Shown: in pieces, positions 34,718-42,934 of the stretch | How positions within the stretch are numbered: position 1 is the stretch's first letter | Layout of the letters: every line of letters begins with the position of its first letter | Source of the DNA: Halobacteriovorax vibrionivorans | Lineage (GTDB): Bacteria; Bdellovibrionota; Bacteriovoracia; Bacteriovoracales; Bacteriovoracaceae | NCBI RefSeq assembly: GCF_003346865.1 | Contig: NZ_QDKL01000001.1 | Location: forward strand, 124,001 to 188,000 | Reading direction: 5' to 3' | DNA: 64,000 bases | Position numbers and translations under genes: made by a program | The notes under the pieces: generated by a model | Database searches by the model: none | Told to the model about the DNA's origin: nothing | Seen by the model: the letters and a program-made list of their open reading frames with translations, nothing else

Positions 34718-34729
34718 GGATAAATTATA
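34718..34729 (-). promoter_or_regulatory. -10 box giving a leaderless start for the SelO-like gene
   Basis: On the minus strand TATAAT (34729-34724) is followed by TTATCC and the ATG at 34717. The -35 is not recognisable. The same TTATCC-ATGG junction occurs at 50415-50424. Confidence 0.5.
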
Positions 34730-34795
34730 TCTCAGAAAATGAAGCGAATTCTTCAAAACGAAGAATTTGCTATTGCTGAACGTATAATACCCGAG

Positions 34796-34823
34796 CCCTA
34801 AGCTATGAAATAAAGCTTAAGGG
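34796..34823 (-). terminator. hairpin overlapping the cyclophilin stop codon
   Basis: CCCTAAGCT (34796-34804) pairs with AGCTTAAGGG (34814-34823) with one bulged base. The stop codon of the cyclophilin gene (34819-34817) lies within the second arm. No T run follows on the minus strand, so termination strength is uncertain. Confidence 0.45.
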
Positions 34824-35374
34824 AGGACGTAAGCCTTCTTAATCACGATATTTGTGTTTGGTAAATTCTGAAATGGTCCATTCTTTCCAGTTTTTGTCTT
34901 CTTGATTCGATTAACCACGGCCATTCCACTTATGACCTTACCAAATACTGCGTATCCATATTGAGAAGGTGATTTTCCTGTATGATCAAGGAAAGTATTG
35001 TCTTTAACATTGATAAAGAATTGAGAAGTCGCCGAATTAATTACCGATGTACGTGCCATTGCAATTGTTCCAAGTACATTACTTAGGCCATTAGTCGCTT
35101 CATTTTCAATTGGCTTATTTGTTTTCTTCTTTTTAAGATTTGTATCATATCCCCCACCTTGAATCATAAAACCATCAATCACTCGATGAAAGATCGTTTC
35201 ATTATAGAAGTCAGAGTTTACGTATTCGAGAAAGTTTTTTACAGTTTTTGGAGCTTTCTTATCGTAAAGTTTTAAAGTGATATCTCCAAAATTAGTCTTT
35301 AAGATTACTTTTGTATTTGCAAATACAAATGAGCTTAAAAGAAGAATTGTAAATAACTTAATTATGTCTTTCAT
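34817..35374 (-). CDS. ppiA: periplasmic cyclophilin-type peptidyl-prolyl isomerase
   Basis: 185 residues: a signal peptide (MKDIIKLFTILLLSSFVFA) and a full bacterial cyclophilin domain. Signatures are FGDITLKLYDKKAPKTVKNF, FHRVIDGFMIQGGG (catalytic Arg and Gln) and TSQFFINVKDNTFLD. It speeds proline isomerisation in exported proteins. The ATG overlaps the stop of the upstream DsbA-like gene (ATGA), so the two are coupled; both could help envelope protein folding. Confidence 0.93.
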   Translation of the reverse strand: MKDIIKLFTILLLSSFVFANTKVILKTNFGDITLKLYDKKAPKTVKNFLEYVNSDFYNETIFHRVIDGFMIQGGGYDTNLKKKKTNKPIENEATNGLSNVLGTIAMARTSVINSATSQFFINVKDNTFLDHTGKSPSQYGYAVFGKVISGMAVVNRIKKTKTGKNGPFQNLPNTNIVIKKAYVLP

Positions 35375-36015
35375 TTTTCATCCTTAAAAAATTCTTTGAA
35401 CTTTAAAAATTCTTTGTGTTGATTATAGTCTAAAAATTCTTTTTTTGCGAGGGACTCGAAATTGTGATCACCCCAATAAAAATCATCGTTAACCTCAAAT
35501 GTAGGAACACCAAAAATTTTTCTTTCATACGCAGAGTTTATTAATTTCTTAAGTTCTTTTTTTAACTCTTTAGAATTTTCTAATTCTTCGTACTCAGCTT
35601 CTAGTAAGCAATCTTTAGTTATATATGCTTTAAACCCATCGTAGTCTTCATAATCAAGTCCATCTCTCCAACCATATTGAAAAGTCTTAACTATAAATTC
35701 TCTTTGTTTAACTTTATCTTCTTTTAAACCTAATGCCATCCTCAAGTATGGAAGAGAATTAAATGGCAAGGTTCTCGGAGAAGTCAACTCTACTCCTTGT
35801 CTATCTGCAGACCTTAAGGCTTCTTTGAAAAGATAAAGTGCTTTATTTTTCACTTGAGCTGGAGCTGATAATTCATTCAAAGCAAATAAACGTCCCACCA
35901 TAACAGGCATAAACTCGATATCATAACGATCATCTAATTGGCCGTTATCTATTTTCATCATACTCAGGTATGAATATGGTGACGTAAAATCAAAATAAAA
36001 ATTCAACTTCTTCAT
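35371..36015 (-). CDS. DsbA/HCCA-isomerase-family protein
   Basis: 214 residues of the thioredoxin-fold family containing 2-hydroxychromene-2-carboxylate isomerase. The start LNFYFDFTSPYSYLSMMKI places Ser-Pro-Tyr-Ser where DsbA has CxxC, so it is not a dithiol oxidoreductase. The cis-proline loop IFGVPTFEVNDDFYWG is intact. Members act as glutathione-dependent isomerases or transferases; the substrate is unknown. No signal peptide. GAGAG lies six bases before the ATG. Coupled to ppiA by a four-base overlap, divergent from the 7TM kinase gene. Confidence 0.85.
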   Translation of the reverse strand: MKKLNFYFDFTSPYSYLSMMKIDNGQLDDRYDIEFMPVMVGRLFALNELSAPAQVKNKALYLFKEALRSADRQGVELTSPRTLPFNSLPYLRMALGLKEDKVKQREFIVKTFQYGWRDGLDYEDYDGFKAYITKDCLLEAEYEELENSKELKKELKKLINSAYERKIFGVPTFEVNDDFYWGDHNFESLAKKEFLDYNQHKEFLKFKEFFKDEK

Positions 36016-36119
36016 AAGTTACTCTCTAAAGCATAAATATATTCAAATTGTACATTTTCAAATTGATTCTATCAAAGAAAGATTAGCTGATTTTTTACAG
36101 ATAGAACTTAAACAAATTC

Positions 36120-36155
36120 TTTTCAATAAGTCTTATTAAGCCCTATAATATCTAT
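36120..36155 (+). promoter_or_regulatory. promoter giving a leaderless start for the 7TM histidine kinase
   Basis: TATAAT at 36144-36149, then six bases (ATCTAT) and the ATG at 36156. TTTTCA at 36120-36125 is a possible -35 with an 18-base spacer. No Shine-Dalgarno is present. Confidence 0.55.
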
Positions 36156-38036
36156 ATGTTTTTTCGCTATCAAAAATTGATTATTCTCTTTAGTTTTCTA
36201 ATGATAGTTCATTCTATTTGCGCAGCGAATGATTCAATCTATGAAATTACAAATAATACAGCTGACCTTTTAAAAAATGATAAGGTTAATATTACAAAAG
36301 CAATCTCAATAAGACGTAGTTCTAATAAAGAATTCCAAAATACTGACTTCCATACTAATAAAGCAAACTCATTTAACATTGAATACACCAAAGACTATAT
36401 CTGGTTTAAGATAACCCTTAAAAATGACAGTAGTAGTCTATTTAAAGGGGCCGTCCACTTTACATCTAGCTTTATTGATACGAGTAATCTTTTTCTTCTA
36501 AATGATGGAGTTTTAACAAAAACTCAAACATGGGAAGAATCCACATTTCGCTTATTCAATTCTTTCTACGTAAATATTCCTAGTGGAGAACAAAAGTCTT
36601 ACGTTGTTAAACTAAAATCTATTCATCGATTAGACTCTGAAGTAAACCTATACAGTTTAAATAATTTCTTTAAAACAGAATATGCCCATATCATATTAAA
36701 TACACTCTACTTTGGGATAATCCTATCCTTACTAATTTATAACTTTGTACTATTTTTTCTTGTACGCGAAACGGCCTATTTCATATACTCAAGTTTCTTA
36801 TTCTTTGTATGCTTAACAGTAATGACACTTACGGGATATCTTCAAAATATTCTAGGTTTATATCTTCTAAAAAGTATTCTCGGTGTATTTAGTACATCTG
36901 CCGCATTTTTTACTTTCACCTTCGCTTATAAGCTTTTAGATTTTGAAAAAATAAATCAAAAACTTTTTCGATGCTTAAAGATCATCTCTACAATAATATG
37001 GATTATATGCTGCACACTCATTAGCCTTAATGAAGTATGGATAGGAACGATTCCAGTTGGAACAGTCATTGACTTATACATTCTGTATGTCTGTATAACT
37101 GTTCTTGGAACAACAATTTTTATTAACTTTAAAAATCCAAGCTCAGAGTCAAAGGTTTATTTACTTTCATGGCTTATTTTATATGCAAGTGCATTTGCTT
37201 ATTTTGCATCCTCATATGGACTCATTGAATATAACTTCTATACACAACACTCTATTCTTTTTGGAAATGTTATCGAGACCTTTGTGCTATCTATTGCACT
37301 AGGGTTAAAAATTAATCGAATCAAAAAAGAAAATGAAATTAATAAGATCAAAAATCTTGATCAACAAAAGTATATTCGACTGCTCAGAGTACTTTCTCAT
37401 GATATTGCCAACTCACTATTTGTGATCTCTGGTTATGCTAGTCGATACTTAAGAAGAGGCCATGTCGATGATAAAAAAGCTTGGCCAAAGATCTATTCAG
37501 CGACAAACCATATAAAAGATATTCTCGATAATGTTAAGTCAGAACAAGCCTTAATAAATAACAAACCAGAGATGAAGGCTTTTGCGCTCAAAGACTTAAT
37601 AAATAATATTGAGACAATATTTCGACCTCAATGTGATAGAAAAAATATAAAGCTTAAAATTAACCAAGATAATATAAATCAGGTTATCGTTTCTAATCTT
37701 CCAATTCTCACTCATCAAATTATTGGAAACGTCATCTCTAATGCAATTAAGTTCACACCAGAAGGTGGTTTCATAAAAATAGATTCAAAACTTAAGAACG
37801 ATCACTTAGTCATTGATATTATTGACAATGGTATTGGTATCAAAAAAGAAAAAATTCAAAAAATAAAAAACCATCATGATACAGGTATAAGTATTGGTAC
37901 ACTTGGAGAGAAAGGATCAGGGTTTGGATACTTTATTATTCGCTCTTATTCTGAACTCTTAAACATAACCTTCATCATTGAAAACCAAAATCCTGGAACT
38001 CTTGTCTCTTTTAAAATTCCTATTAAAGAAGAATAA
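36156..38036 (+). CDS. 7TM (7TMR-DISM) sensor histidine kinase
   Basis: 626 residues. A signal peptide (to about residue 24) is followed by a periplasmic beta-rich DISM-type ligand domain (25-170, with YIWFKITLKN and NLFLLNDG). Seven membrane helices span about 178-385. A linker leads to the H box RVLSHDIANSLF (His415). The ATPase domain has the N box HQIIGNVISNAIKF, the G1 box IIDNGIGI and a GSGFGYFIIRSY G2 box. It should autophosphorylate in response to an extracellular ligand, possibly a carbohydrate for this class. No response regulator is adjacent; an HD-domain gene follows 72 bases later. Confidence 0.9.
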   Translation: MFFRYQKLIILFSFLMIVHSICAANDSIYEITNNTADLLKNDKVNITKAISIRRSSNKEFQNTDFHTNKANSFNIEYTKDYIWFKITLKNDSSSLFKGAVHFTSSFIDTSNLFLLNDGVLTKTQTWEESTFRLFNSFYVNIPSGEQKSYVVKLKSIHRLDSEVNLYSLNNFFKTEYAHIILNTLYFGIILSLLIYNFVLFFLVRETAYFIYSSFLFFVCLTVMTLTGYLQNILGLYLLKSILGVFSTSAAFFTFTFAYKLLDFEKINQKLFRCLKIISTIIWIICCTLISLNEVWIGTIPVGTVIDLYILYVCITVLGTTIFINFKNPSSESKVYLLSWLILYASAFAYFASSYGLIEYNFYTQHSILFGNVIETFVLSIALGLKINRIKKENEINKIKNLDQQKYIRLLRVLSHDIANSLFVISGYASRYLRRGHVDDKKAWPKIYSATNHIKDILDNVKSEQALINNKPEMKAFALKDLINNIETIFRPQCDRKNIKLKINQDNINQVIVSNLPILTHQIIGNVISNAIKFTPEGGFIKIDSKLKNDHLVIDIIDNGIGIKKEKIQKIKNHHDTGISIGTLGEKGSGFGYFIIRSYSELLNITFIIENQNPGTLVSFKIPIKEE

Positions 38037-38089
38037 TTCTCCTCTATTATTGTAATAAACACGTTTTAGAAATACACTAATAGTATAGA

Positions 38090-38108
38090 TATAATTTAAT
38101 GAGAAGAG
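38090..38108 (+). promoter_or_regulatory. -10 box and very short leader of the HD-domain gene
   Basis: TATAAT at 38090-38095 lies 13 bases before the ATG at 38109, so the leader would be about seven bases and would consist mostly of GAGAAGAG, which could act as the ribosome site. No convincing -35 is visible. Confidence 0.4.
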
Positions 38109-39047
38109 ATGAAGTTTATACCATTACAAATTACAACTATTAGTCCATCCAAGACGATCACTTTTGATCTCTATATTTATTTTAAAGAGACTTACTTAAA
38201 GTATCAGGAAGCCGGAACTCTGATTCCAACAGATAAATTAGAAAAGTTAACGAAACAGAAAGTGGCTAAATTCTATATCGATGATAAAGATATCCATATG
38301 TATCAAACATATATTCAAGAACTCATGAATGAAAAACTTGAAGATCAAGACCTTGATTTAGAGCAAAAAGTTGCTGTGGTTGAAGGAGCATGTCTAACCG
38401 CCGTAGAGCAATCATTTCAAAACCCAGATAGTGAAAAAAGTTATGAAATGACTGAAGTGGCAGCACAAAAACTTAAGAAAGTTTTAGAAACTGGTCCAGA
38501 TGCTTTAAAAGAATTTTTTGAGAAGAAAACAATTGATACAGATCTTGTAATCGCACACTCTATGAATGTTGCAAGCTTGGCAACGAGATTAGCAATTCGA
38601 GTGGGATGTAGTGACAAAGAAATTTCTAATATCTCGACTGCCGCTCTTTTACACGATGTAGGTTTAACAAGACTAAACAAACAAGATCAAGAGTTGTTCA
38701 AAAAACATAAAGAAGATATGAATGATGATGAGCAAAGAATATATGGCCTACATGTAAAGGACGCCATTAGTGCTTTAAAAGATCGACCTTGGATTAAAAA
38801 AGGTGTTCTTGAGCTAATCGTCAATCACGAAGAAGTATTAACAGGGAAAGGGCCAAATAAGCTTAAGAATTTAACTTTACCGATTATGATTCTATCCCTA
38901 GTTAATACATATGATAAGCATGTAACAATATCTGGAATGAATCCAAGAGATGCACTCATGGAAATAACAGTGAAACATATTGATGATTTCGAACATGATA
39001 TTATTAATAAATTTAAGGACATTCTCATTGATGAAGGCGTTATTTAA
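38109..39047 (+). CDS. HD-GYP-like signalling protein with altered GYP motif
   Basis: 312 residues. The N-terminal 130 residues contain FKETYLKYQEAGTLIPTDKL and FYIDDKDIHMYQTYI, a module often placed before HD-GYP domains in related bacteria. The HD domain spans about 140-300: His150 in AHSMNVASLA, LLHDVG (His182-Asp183), a His in YGLHVKDAI, VNHEEVLTGKG, and VNTYDKH. Classic HD-GYP phosphodiesterases, which degrade cyclic di-GMP, read HHERxDGxGYP; here it is NHEEVLTGKGPNKL, so the GYP is missing. Cyclic di-GMP hydrolysis is possible but not assured. It follows the 7TM kinase and overlaps the next lipoprotein start by 17 bases. Confidence 0.82.
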   Translation: MKFIPLQITTISPSKTITFDLYIYFKETYLKYQEAGTLIPTDKLEKLTKQKVAKFYIDDKDIHMYQTYIQELMNEKLEDQDLDLEQKVAVVEGACLTAVEQSFQNPDSEKSYEMTEVAAQKLKKVLETGPDALKEFFEKKTIDTDLVIAHSMNVASLATRLAIRVGCSDKEISNISTAALLHDVGLTRLNKQDQELFKKHKEDMNDDEQRIYGLHVKDAISALKDRPWIKKGVLELIVNHEEVLTGKGPNKLKNLTLPIMILSLVNTYDKHVTISGMNPRDALMEITVKHIDDFEHDIINKFKDILIDEGVI

Positions 39048-39360
39048 TATTTTTTTTCTTCTTAGCTTTACTGCCCTATTCTTTTCATGTGATGGAAAGA
39101 AAGTAAGCGAAGAAAGTTGCGATATCGAATCGATGAAGTGCTATCGAGGCTACCCTCAGTCTTGTAAGTTTATTGAAAAGTGTAGCGAAGTTGATCATAA
39201 GTTTACAAAGAAACTATGTTCCAAGGCCTTCAATGAATTCTTTAAAGGTGGAAATCAAAAAGTACTTTTAAAGAAATATTCAAATAAAATTCTCCATTGC
39301 TTTAATGATCGAGAATTTGAGAATTTTAAAATTGATAAGAGTCTAAGACCTAAAGAGTGA
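39031..39360 (+). CDS. small cysteine-rich lipoprotein
   Basis: 109 residues from the ATG at 39031, with AAGGA about 11 bases upstream. The N-terminus MKALFNIFFLLSFTALFFSC is a lipoprotein signal with an LFFSC lipobox. The mature part has about seven further cysteines (SCDIESMKCYRGYPQSCKFIEKC and later), which probably form disulfides in the periplasm. Family not recognised. It overlaps the HD-domain gene by 17 bases and converges with, and overlaps by 18 bases, the minus-strand gene at 39343. Confidence 0.72.
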   Translation: MKALFNIFFLLSFTALFFSCDGKKVSEESCDIESMKCYRGYPQSCKFIEKCSEVDHKFTKKLCSKAFNEFFKGGNQKVLLKKYSNKILHCFNDREFENFKIDKSLRPKE

Positions 39361-39771
39361 ATCTCTTAATCTTTTTAGAAAAGATCGATGTGTATGGATT
39401 CTCTTTCTTGATTTATTTAGATCACGTGAATTATCCATATTAAGAAATTCTTTTTCACGATTTTCAATATACATTTCAAGCTCTAGCTCTTTTTGAGCAC
39501 TAGTAAAGCTCTTTCTAAGTTCACGGGCCATAGCTTCATTTTTCATAGCAACTTCACTTGCCTTTTTAACAGCAAGAGATGCTACCGTACTCTTTTGGGC
39601 CTGAGACTTTGCCTCCCATGGCCTTAATTGATTCTGACGATTATTTTTTTCAGTGGCTTCATTATGATTCTTCAGAAGATCATTATTAATAGGAGAAGTC
39701 TTTCTTACCTCTCCTACTTTTTGAGTTGCTACTTTATTTTTAGCGGCTAAATCGCCTAGGCCAATTGCCAT
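39343..39771 (-). CDS. basic coiled-coil protein downstream of ParA, unknown function
   Basis: 142 residues, hydrophilic, lysine- and arginine-rich (SRKRIHTHRSFLKRLRDSLFRS at the C-terminus, shown in part), with helical heptad character around AVKKASEVAMKNEAMARELRKSF. No signal or membrane segment. It begins three bases after the ParA stop, so the two are co-transcribed. It occupies the place of a ParB or ParA-activating partner but shows no ParB/HTH signature I recognise. Confidence 0.6.
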   Translation of the reverse strand: MAIGLGDLAAKNKVATQKVGEVRKTSPINNDLLKNHNEATEKNNRQNQLRPWEAKSQAQKSTVASLAVKKASEVAMKNEAMARELRKSFTSAQKELELEMYIENREKEFLNMDNSRDLNKSRKRIHTHRSFLKRLRDSLFRS

Positions 39772-39774
39772 AAT

Positions 39775-40896
39775 TTAAACCCCATGTCCAAGTGACGCCC
39801 CAAGGTTGCCAAGATTGCTATTTGCAATCCCACCCATTACACGCGCTTGATGCTTCAATGATTCAGACTGATTTGATCGACGTGAATGCGACTCTTCAAT
39901 TGCTTTATGAATTTGCTTAAATAACTCAATCGTATCTTTTGCAATCGGTTTTCCACTTGCGTGTTCTGCAATTGAAAGGTTTAAGGCCATTGCTTCTTCT
40001 GCGCTAACTGATTCCTTGATTCCAATTGTCGTACAGCCTTCAACATTGGCGTAGTACCAATTAAGAATATCGTTACTTAATTTTTTATTAGAAGAATATT
40101 TTGTTGGAACAAAAATAGATTCAAAATCTAATCTCATTTCATCTTTAAATTCTTTTAAGAAGTGTGAGAAAACTCTAAAGTTTCTAAAGTTATTAATCTT
40201 ACACTCCAGAGGAGAAATTAGCGCATCACATGCTACAAGAGCATTTGTAGTTAACTTATTCCAATTTGGAGAACAGTCCATAATCACAAGGTCAAAGTGT
40301 TCCTTTAAAGGATCAATAACACGTTCTTTTAACCAAAACTCACGTCGGTTAATATTATTTAAAGAATCATTTAAAGCAACTAACTCAGGTGTTTCTGGAA
40401 TGATAAAGAGATTTGGTAGACCAACCTGAACAATCACATCTTCTAAAGTGGCTTCACCACTAAAGTAATCACAAAGTCCCTTTGTTTGGTCTAAACGCTG
40501 AATCAGTTCACCAAGGTCTTCACCATCATCAACTTCAGAGTCATAACCTAGAGACGTTGTGACATCTCCCTGAATATCAAGACCGACAACACAAACTCTT
40601 TGTCCGTGTAATGCAGCTGTACGAGCAAGGTTTAAAGCAAGAGTTGATTTTAAAACTCCACCCTTTGTCGTAAAAACGCAAACTGAAGTCGACTTTTCAA
40701 ACTTTTTGAAATATCCAACCTCTTCACCTATTTGTGGAAGTAAACCAGTCGGCCAACCTTTTCTAAAGATTGCGCCACTACGGTACTTGCGGGAGCTTGG
40801 AATTTTGTTTTGCGATTCTAAGTCTTGAATCGTAAATTTTAAATTTGGGTCACCATATATATCGGCCACTTTTTTAAGTGGGTAGAAATTATCCAT
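39775..40896 (-). CDS. ParA-family ATPase with N-terminal DNA-binding region
   Basis: 373 residues. The deviant Walker A is TTKGGVLKSTLALN (residues 77-90), with the signature lysine in KGG. The position before the second lysine is Leu, comparable to Tyr in P1 ParA/SopA (KGGVYKTS) rather than Gly of Soj/MinD. Walker A' is VVGLDIQGDVTTSLG and Walker B LVIMDCSPNW. Residues 1-65 (VADIYGDPNLKFTIQDLESQNKI, shown in part) look like the MerR/winged-helix N-terminus of type Ia ParA proteins. Such ATPases position plasmids, chromosomes or protein clusters. GGAGGAG precedes the ATG. No ParB gene or parS-like repeat is visible. Confidence 0.87.
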   Translation of the reverse strand: MDNFYPLKKVADIYGDPNLKFTIQDLESQNKIPSSRKYRSGAIFRKGWPTGLLPQIGEEVGYFKKFEKSTSVCVFTTKGGVLKSTLALNLARTAALHGQRVCVVGLDIQGDVTTSLGYDSEVDDGEDLGELIQRLDQTKGLCDYFSGEATLEDVIVQVGLPNLFIIPETPELVALNDSLNNINRREFWLKERVIDPLKEHFDLVIMDCSPNWNKLTTNALVACDALISPLECKINNFRNFRVFSHFLKEFKDEMRLDFESIFVPTKYSSNKKLSNDILNWYYANVEGCTTIGIKESVSAEEAMALNLSIAEHASGKPIAKDTIELFKQIHKAIEESHSRRSNQSESLKHQARVMGGIANSNLGNLGASLGHGV

Positions 40897-40929
40897 TATT
40901 AAGTCTCCTCCATAAGTACTTTACTATTA

Positions 40930-40959
40930 ATTTTACGCATTTACGGTATCTCATGTCAA
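40930..40959 (-). promoter_or_regulatory. sigma-70 promoter of the ParA operon
   Basis: On the minus strand TTGACA (40959-40954), an 18-base spacer and TAAAAT (40935-40930), about 34 bases before the ParA ATG. Matches are six of six at -35 and five of six at -10. This is the clearest housekeeping promoter in the window. Confidence 0.75.
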
Positions 40960-41007
40960 AATATTCCGCTTTATAAGTACTAGCTCTATACTTGAAAAGA
41001 GAAGCTG

Positions 41008-41022
41008 TGCTATGATTTCAAT
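41008..41022 (+). promoter_or_regulatory. extended -10 promoter giving a leaderless start for the GNAT gene
   Basis: TG-C-TATGAT (41008-41016) is an extended -10, followed by six bases (TTCAAT) and the GTG at 41023. No Shine-Dalgarno and no strong -35 are seen. Confidence 0.5.
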
Positions 41023-41556
41023 GTGGAAGCAGTATCGTTAGAACATATTTACGATTTTAAAGGACACAAGGCCCTAATTCGTGAAGTTTCGGCTTCTGAC
41101 AAGAAACTCATCCTTGAAGGCATCAAGGAAATGCAACCTAAATCTATTTACCATCGCTTTTTTGCTGCTAAGAAAGGCTTAACAGGCAAAGAACTTATAA
41201 GCCTAACTGAATATGATAAGAGGTTTCACTACGCAATTGGTGCAATCACAGCAACATCACCTATTCATCCTATGGGAATCGCTCGCTTTGATATTTTCCG
41301 AGAAAATCACGAAGAAGCTGAATTCGCTATAACTATTATTGATAAATTTCAAGGAATGGGAGTTGGAAAAGAACTTCTTTCTCTACTTATAGTTGAAGCT
41401 AAAAAACGTGGCGTTAAGATTCTTAAGGGCGAGATGTTAACGACAAATAGTAATATGATTGGGCTTGCTCAATCCATGACAAAGTCTCATGGTTGTGAAC
41501 TAAAACTTTCAAGTGCACATCAAGGGATTCAAACGCTAAGCCTTATCCTCCCTTAA
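41023..41556 (+). CDS. GNAT-family N-acetyltransferase
   Basis: 177 residues of the acetyl-CoA-dependent GNAT fold. The core is EAEFAITIIDKFQGMGVGKELLSLLIVEAKKRG (shown in part); QGMGVGKEL matches the Q/RxxGxG/A pyrophosphate-binding motif A. MQPKSIYHRFF near the N-terminus is seen in GNAT domains related to the C-terminus of protein acetyltransferase Pat and acetyl-CoA synthetase-like proteins. The acceptor is unknown. The GTG start lies directly after an extended -10, so the message is probably leaderless. Convergent with serS. Confidence 0.85.
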   Translation: MEAVSLEHIYDFKGHKALIREVSASDKKLILEGIKEMQPKSIYHRFFAAKKGLTGKELISLTEYDKRFHYAIGAITATSPIHPMGIARFDIFRENHEEAEFAITIIDKFQGMGVGKELLSLLIVEAKKRGVKILKGEMLTTNSNMIGLAQSMTKSHGCELKLSSAHQGIQTLSLILP

Positions 41557-41562
41557 TATCTA

Positions 41563-42843
41563 TTATTTATTACTTCTACCTTTTAGGAACTCTTTCCCAC
41601 CCATATACATACGAAGTTTTTCTGGAATATAAACAGATCCATCTTCTTGTTGGTGGTTTTCAATAAATGGTACCAAGATTCTTGGAGTCGCAACCATTGT
41701 ATTATTTAGAGTATAAACATGCTTTACGTTTCCATCAGCATCTCTATAACGAGTATTTGTTCTTCTTGATTGCCAGTCGTGAAGTGCAGAACATGAGTGA
41801 GTCTCACGATACTTCTCTTCACTTGGTACCCAGCATTCAATATCGAACATACGATACTTCCCTGCTCCCATATCTCCAGTACAAACTTCGAGAATTTGGT
41901 AAGGTAGCTCTAGATGTTTACAAAATTCTTCAGCTGTTTCAAGAAGGGCGTTGTGCCATTTTTCAGACTCAGCCTCTTCTCCTTTACAGATAATAAATTG
42001 TTCTGTTTTTTGGAATTGGTGAACACGGATTAGACCTTTTACATCCTTTCCATAACTTCCGGCCTCACCTCTAAAGCATGGCGAGAATCCAGCATAGAGA
42101 ATTGGTAGGTCTGCTTCGCTTAGGATTTCTCCACCGTGAAGACTATTTAGTTGAACTTCAGCAGTTCCCGATAAGTAAATATCATGATCTGGAATATAGT
42201 AAGCGTCTTCTCTTCCTGTTGGAAAGTGACCTGTTCCATAGAGAGCATCTTCCCTTGCCATTGAAGGTGAAGACACAAGAGTGAATCCCTTCTCAATTAG
42301 CATATCAAGAGCCATACGGTGCATGGCCATCTCTAGAAGAACCATATCATTTCTTAAAGAGTAAGAGCGAGACCCGCAAACTTTTGCGATATTTTTAAAC
42401 TCTGCCCATTCGTTCATCTCTAAAATATCAACGTGGTGTCTTGGTGTGAATGAGAAGTTTGGCTTCTCTCCTTCAACTCGAGAAATAACATTTTCAGTAT
42501 CGTCTTTTCCAATTGGCGCATCTTTAGATGGAGGCATTGGAGTTAAGTACATTAACGTCTTAAATTTTTCTTCAAGTTCACTTATTTCAGGATTCATTTC
42601 CTTAAGCTGAGCGGCGATTTCTTTACCTTCAGCAATAAGTTTTGGTCTGTCTTCATTGGATGCTTTAGGAATTAGCTTTGAGTGAGCATTTCTCTTCTCT
42701 TGCAATTCTTGTTGTTTAGTTTTTAGTTCAGAGAGTTTTCCATCAATTGTTAATAATTCATCAAGATCAAGGCCAACACCTTTATTAGCAATAACCTCTT
42801 TTACTAGATCAACGTTTTCTCTGATAAATTTTATATCTAACAC
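41563..42843 (-). CDS. serS: seryl-tRNA synthetase
   Basis: 426 residues from GTG 42843 (E. coli SerS has 430). It charges tRNA-Ser and tRNA-Sec with serine. The N-terminal coiled-coil arm that grips the tRNA is clear (LDIKFIRENVDLVKEVIANK to about residue 105). The class II core has GFTLVSSPSM, motif 2 in CFRGEAGSYGKDVKGLIRVHQF (cut), and motif 3 in TPRILVPFIENHQ. GGAG lies seven bases before GTG 42843, whereas the longer frame to 42936 would add 31 residues not found in the family and would overlap the divergent gene. Confidence 0.96.
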   Translation of the reverse strand: MLDIKFIRENVDLVKEVIANKGVGLDLDELLTIDGKLSELKTKQQELQEKRNAHSKLIPKASNEDRPKLIAEGKEIAAQLKEMNPEISELEEKFKTLMYLTPMPPSKDAPIGKDDTENVISRVEGEKPNFSFTPRHHVDILEMNEWAEFKNIAKVCGSRSYSLRNDMVLLEMAMHRMALDMLIEKGFTLVSSPSMAREDALYGTGHFPTGREDAYYIPDHDIYLSGTAEVQLNSLHGGEILSEADLPILYAGFSPCFRGEAGSYGKDVKGLIRVHQFQKTEQFIICKGEEAESEKWHNALLETAEEFCKHLELPYQILEVCTGDMGAGKYRMFDIECWVPSEEKYRETHSCSALHDWQSRRTNTRYRDADGNVKHVYTLNNTMVATPRILVPFIENHQQEDGSVYIPEKLRMYMGGKEFLKGRSNK

Positions 42844-42915
42844 TATGCACTCCGGATGTTTTTTATGGTTGTTAGAATAACCCAAAAAGACTAAAATTAA
42901 CACTCTAAATTGCTT

Positions 42916-42921
42916 TATAAT
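42916..42921 (+). promoter_or_regulatory. -10 box of the small zinc-ribbon gene
   Basis: TATAAT, 13 bases before the ATG at 42935, with CAGGGAG as ribosome site between them. The -35 is not clear. Confidence 0.45.
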
Positions 42922-42934
42922 CAGGGAGTTACTC

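Noticed and set aside
39775..40896. An integrated plasmid partition system
   Set aside because: Only a ParA is present; no replication gene, ParB or centromere-like repeats in the flanks. Kept as a finding rather than a mobile element.
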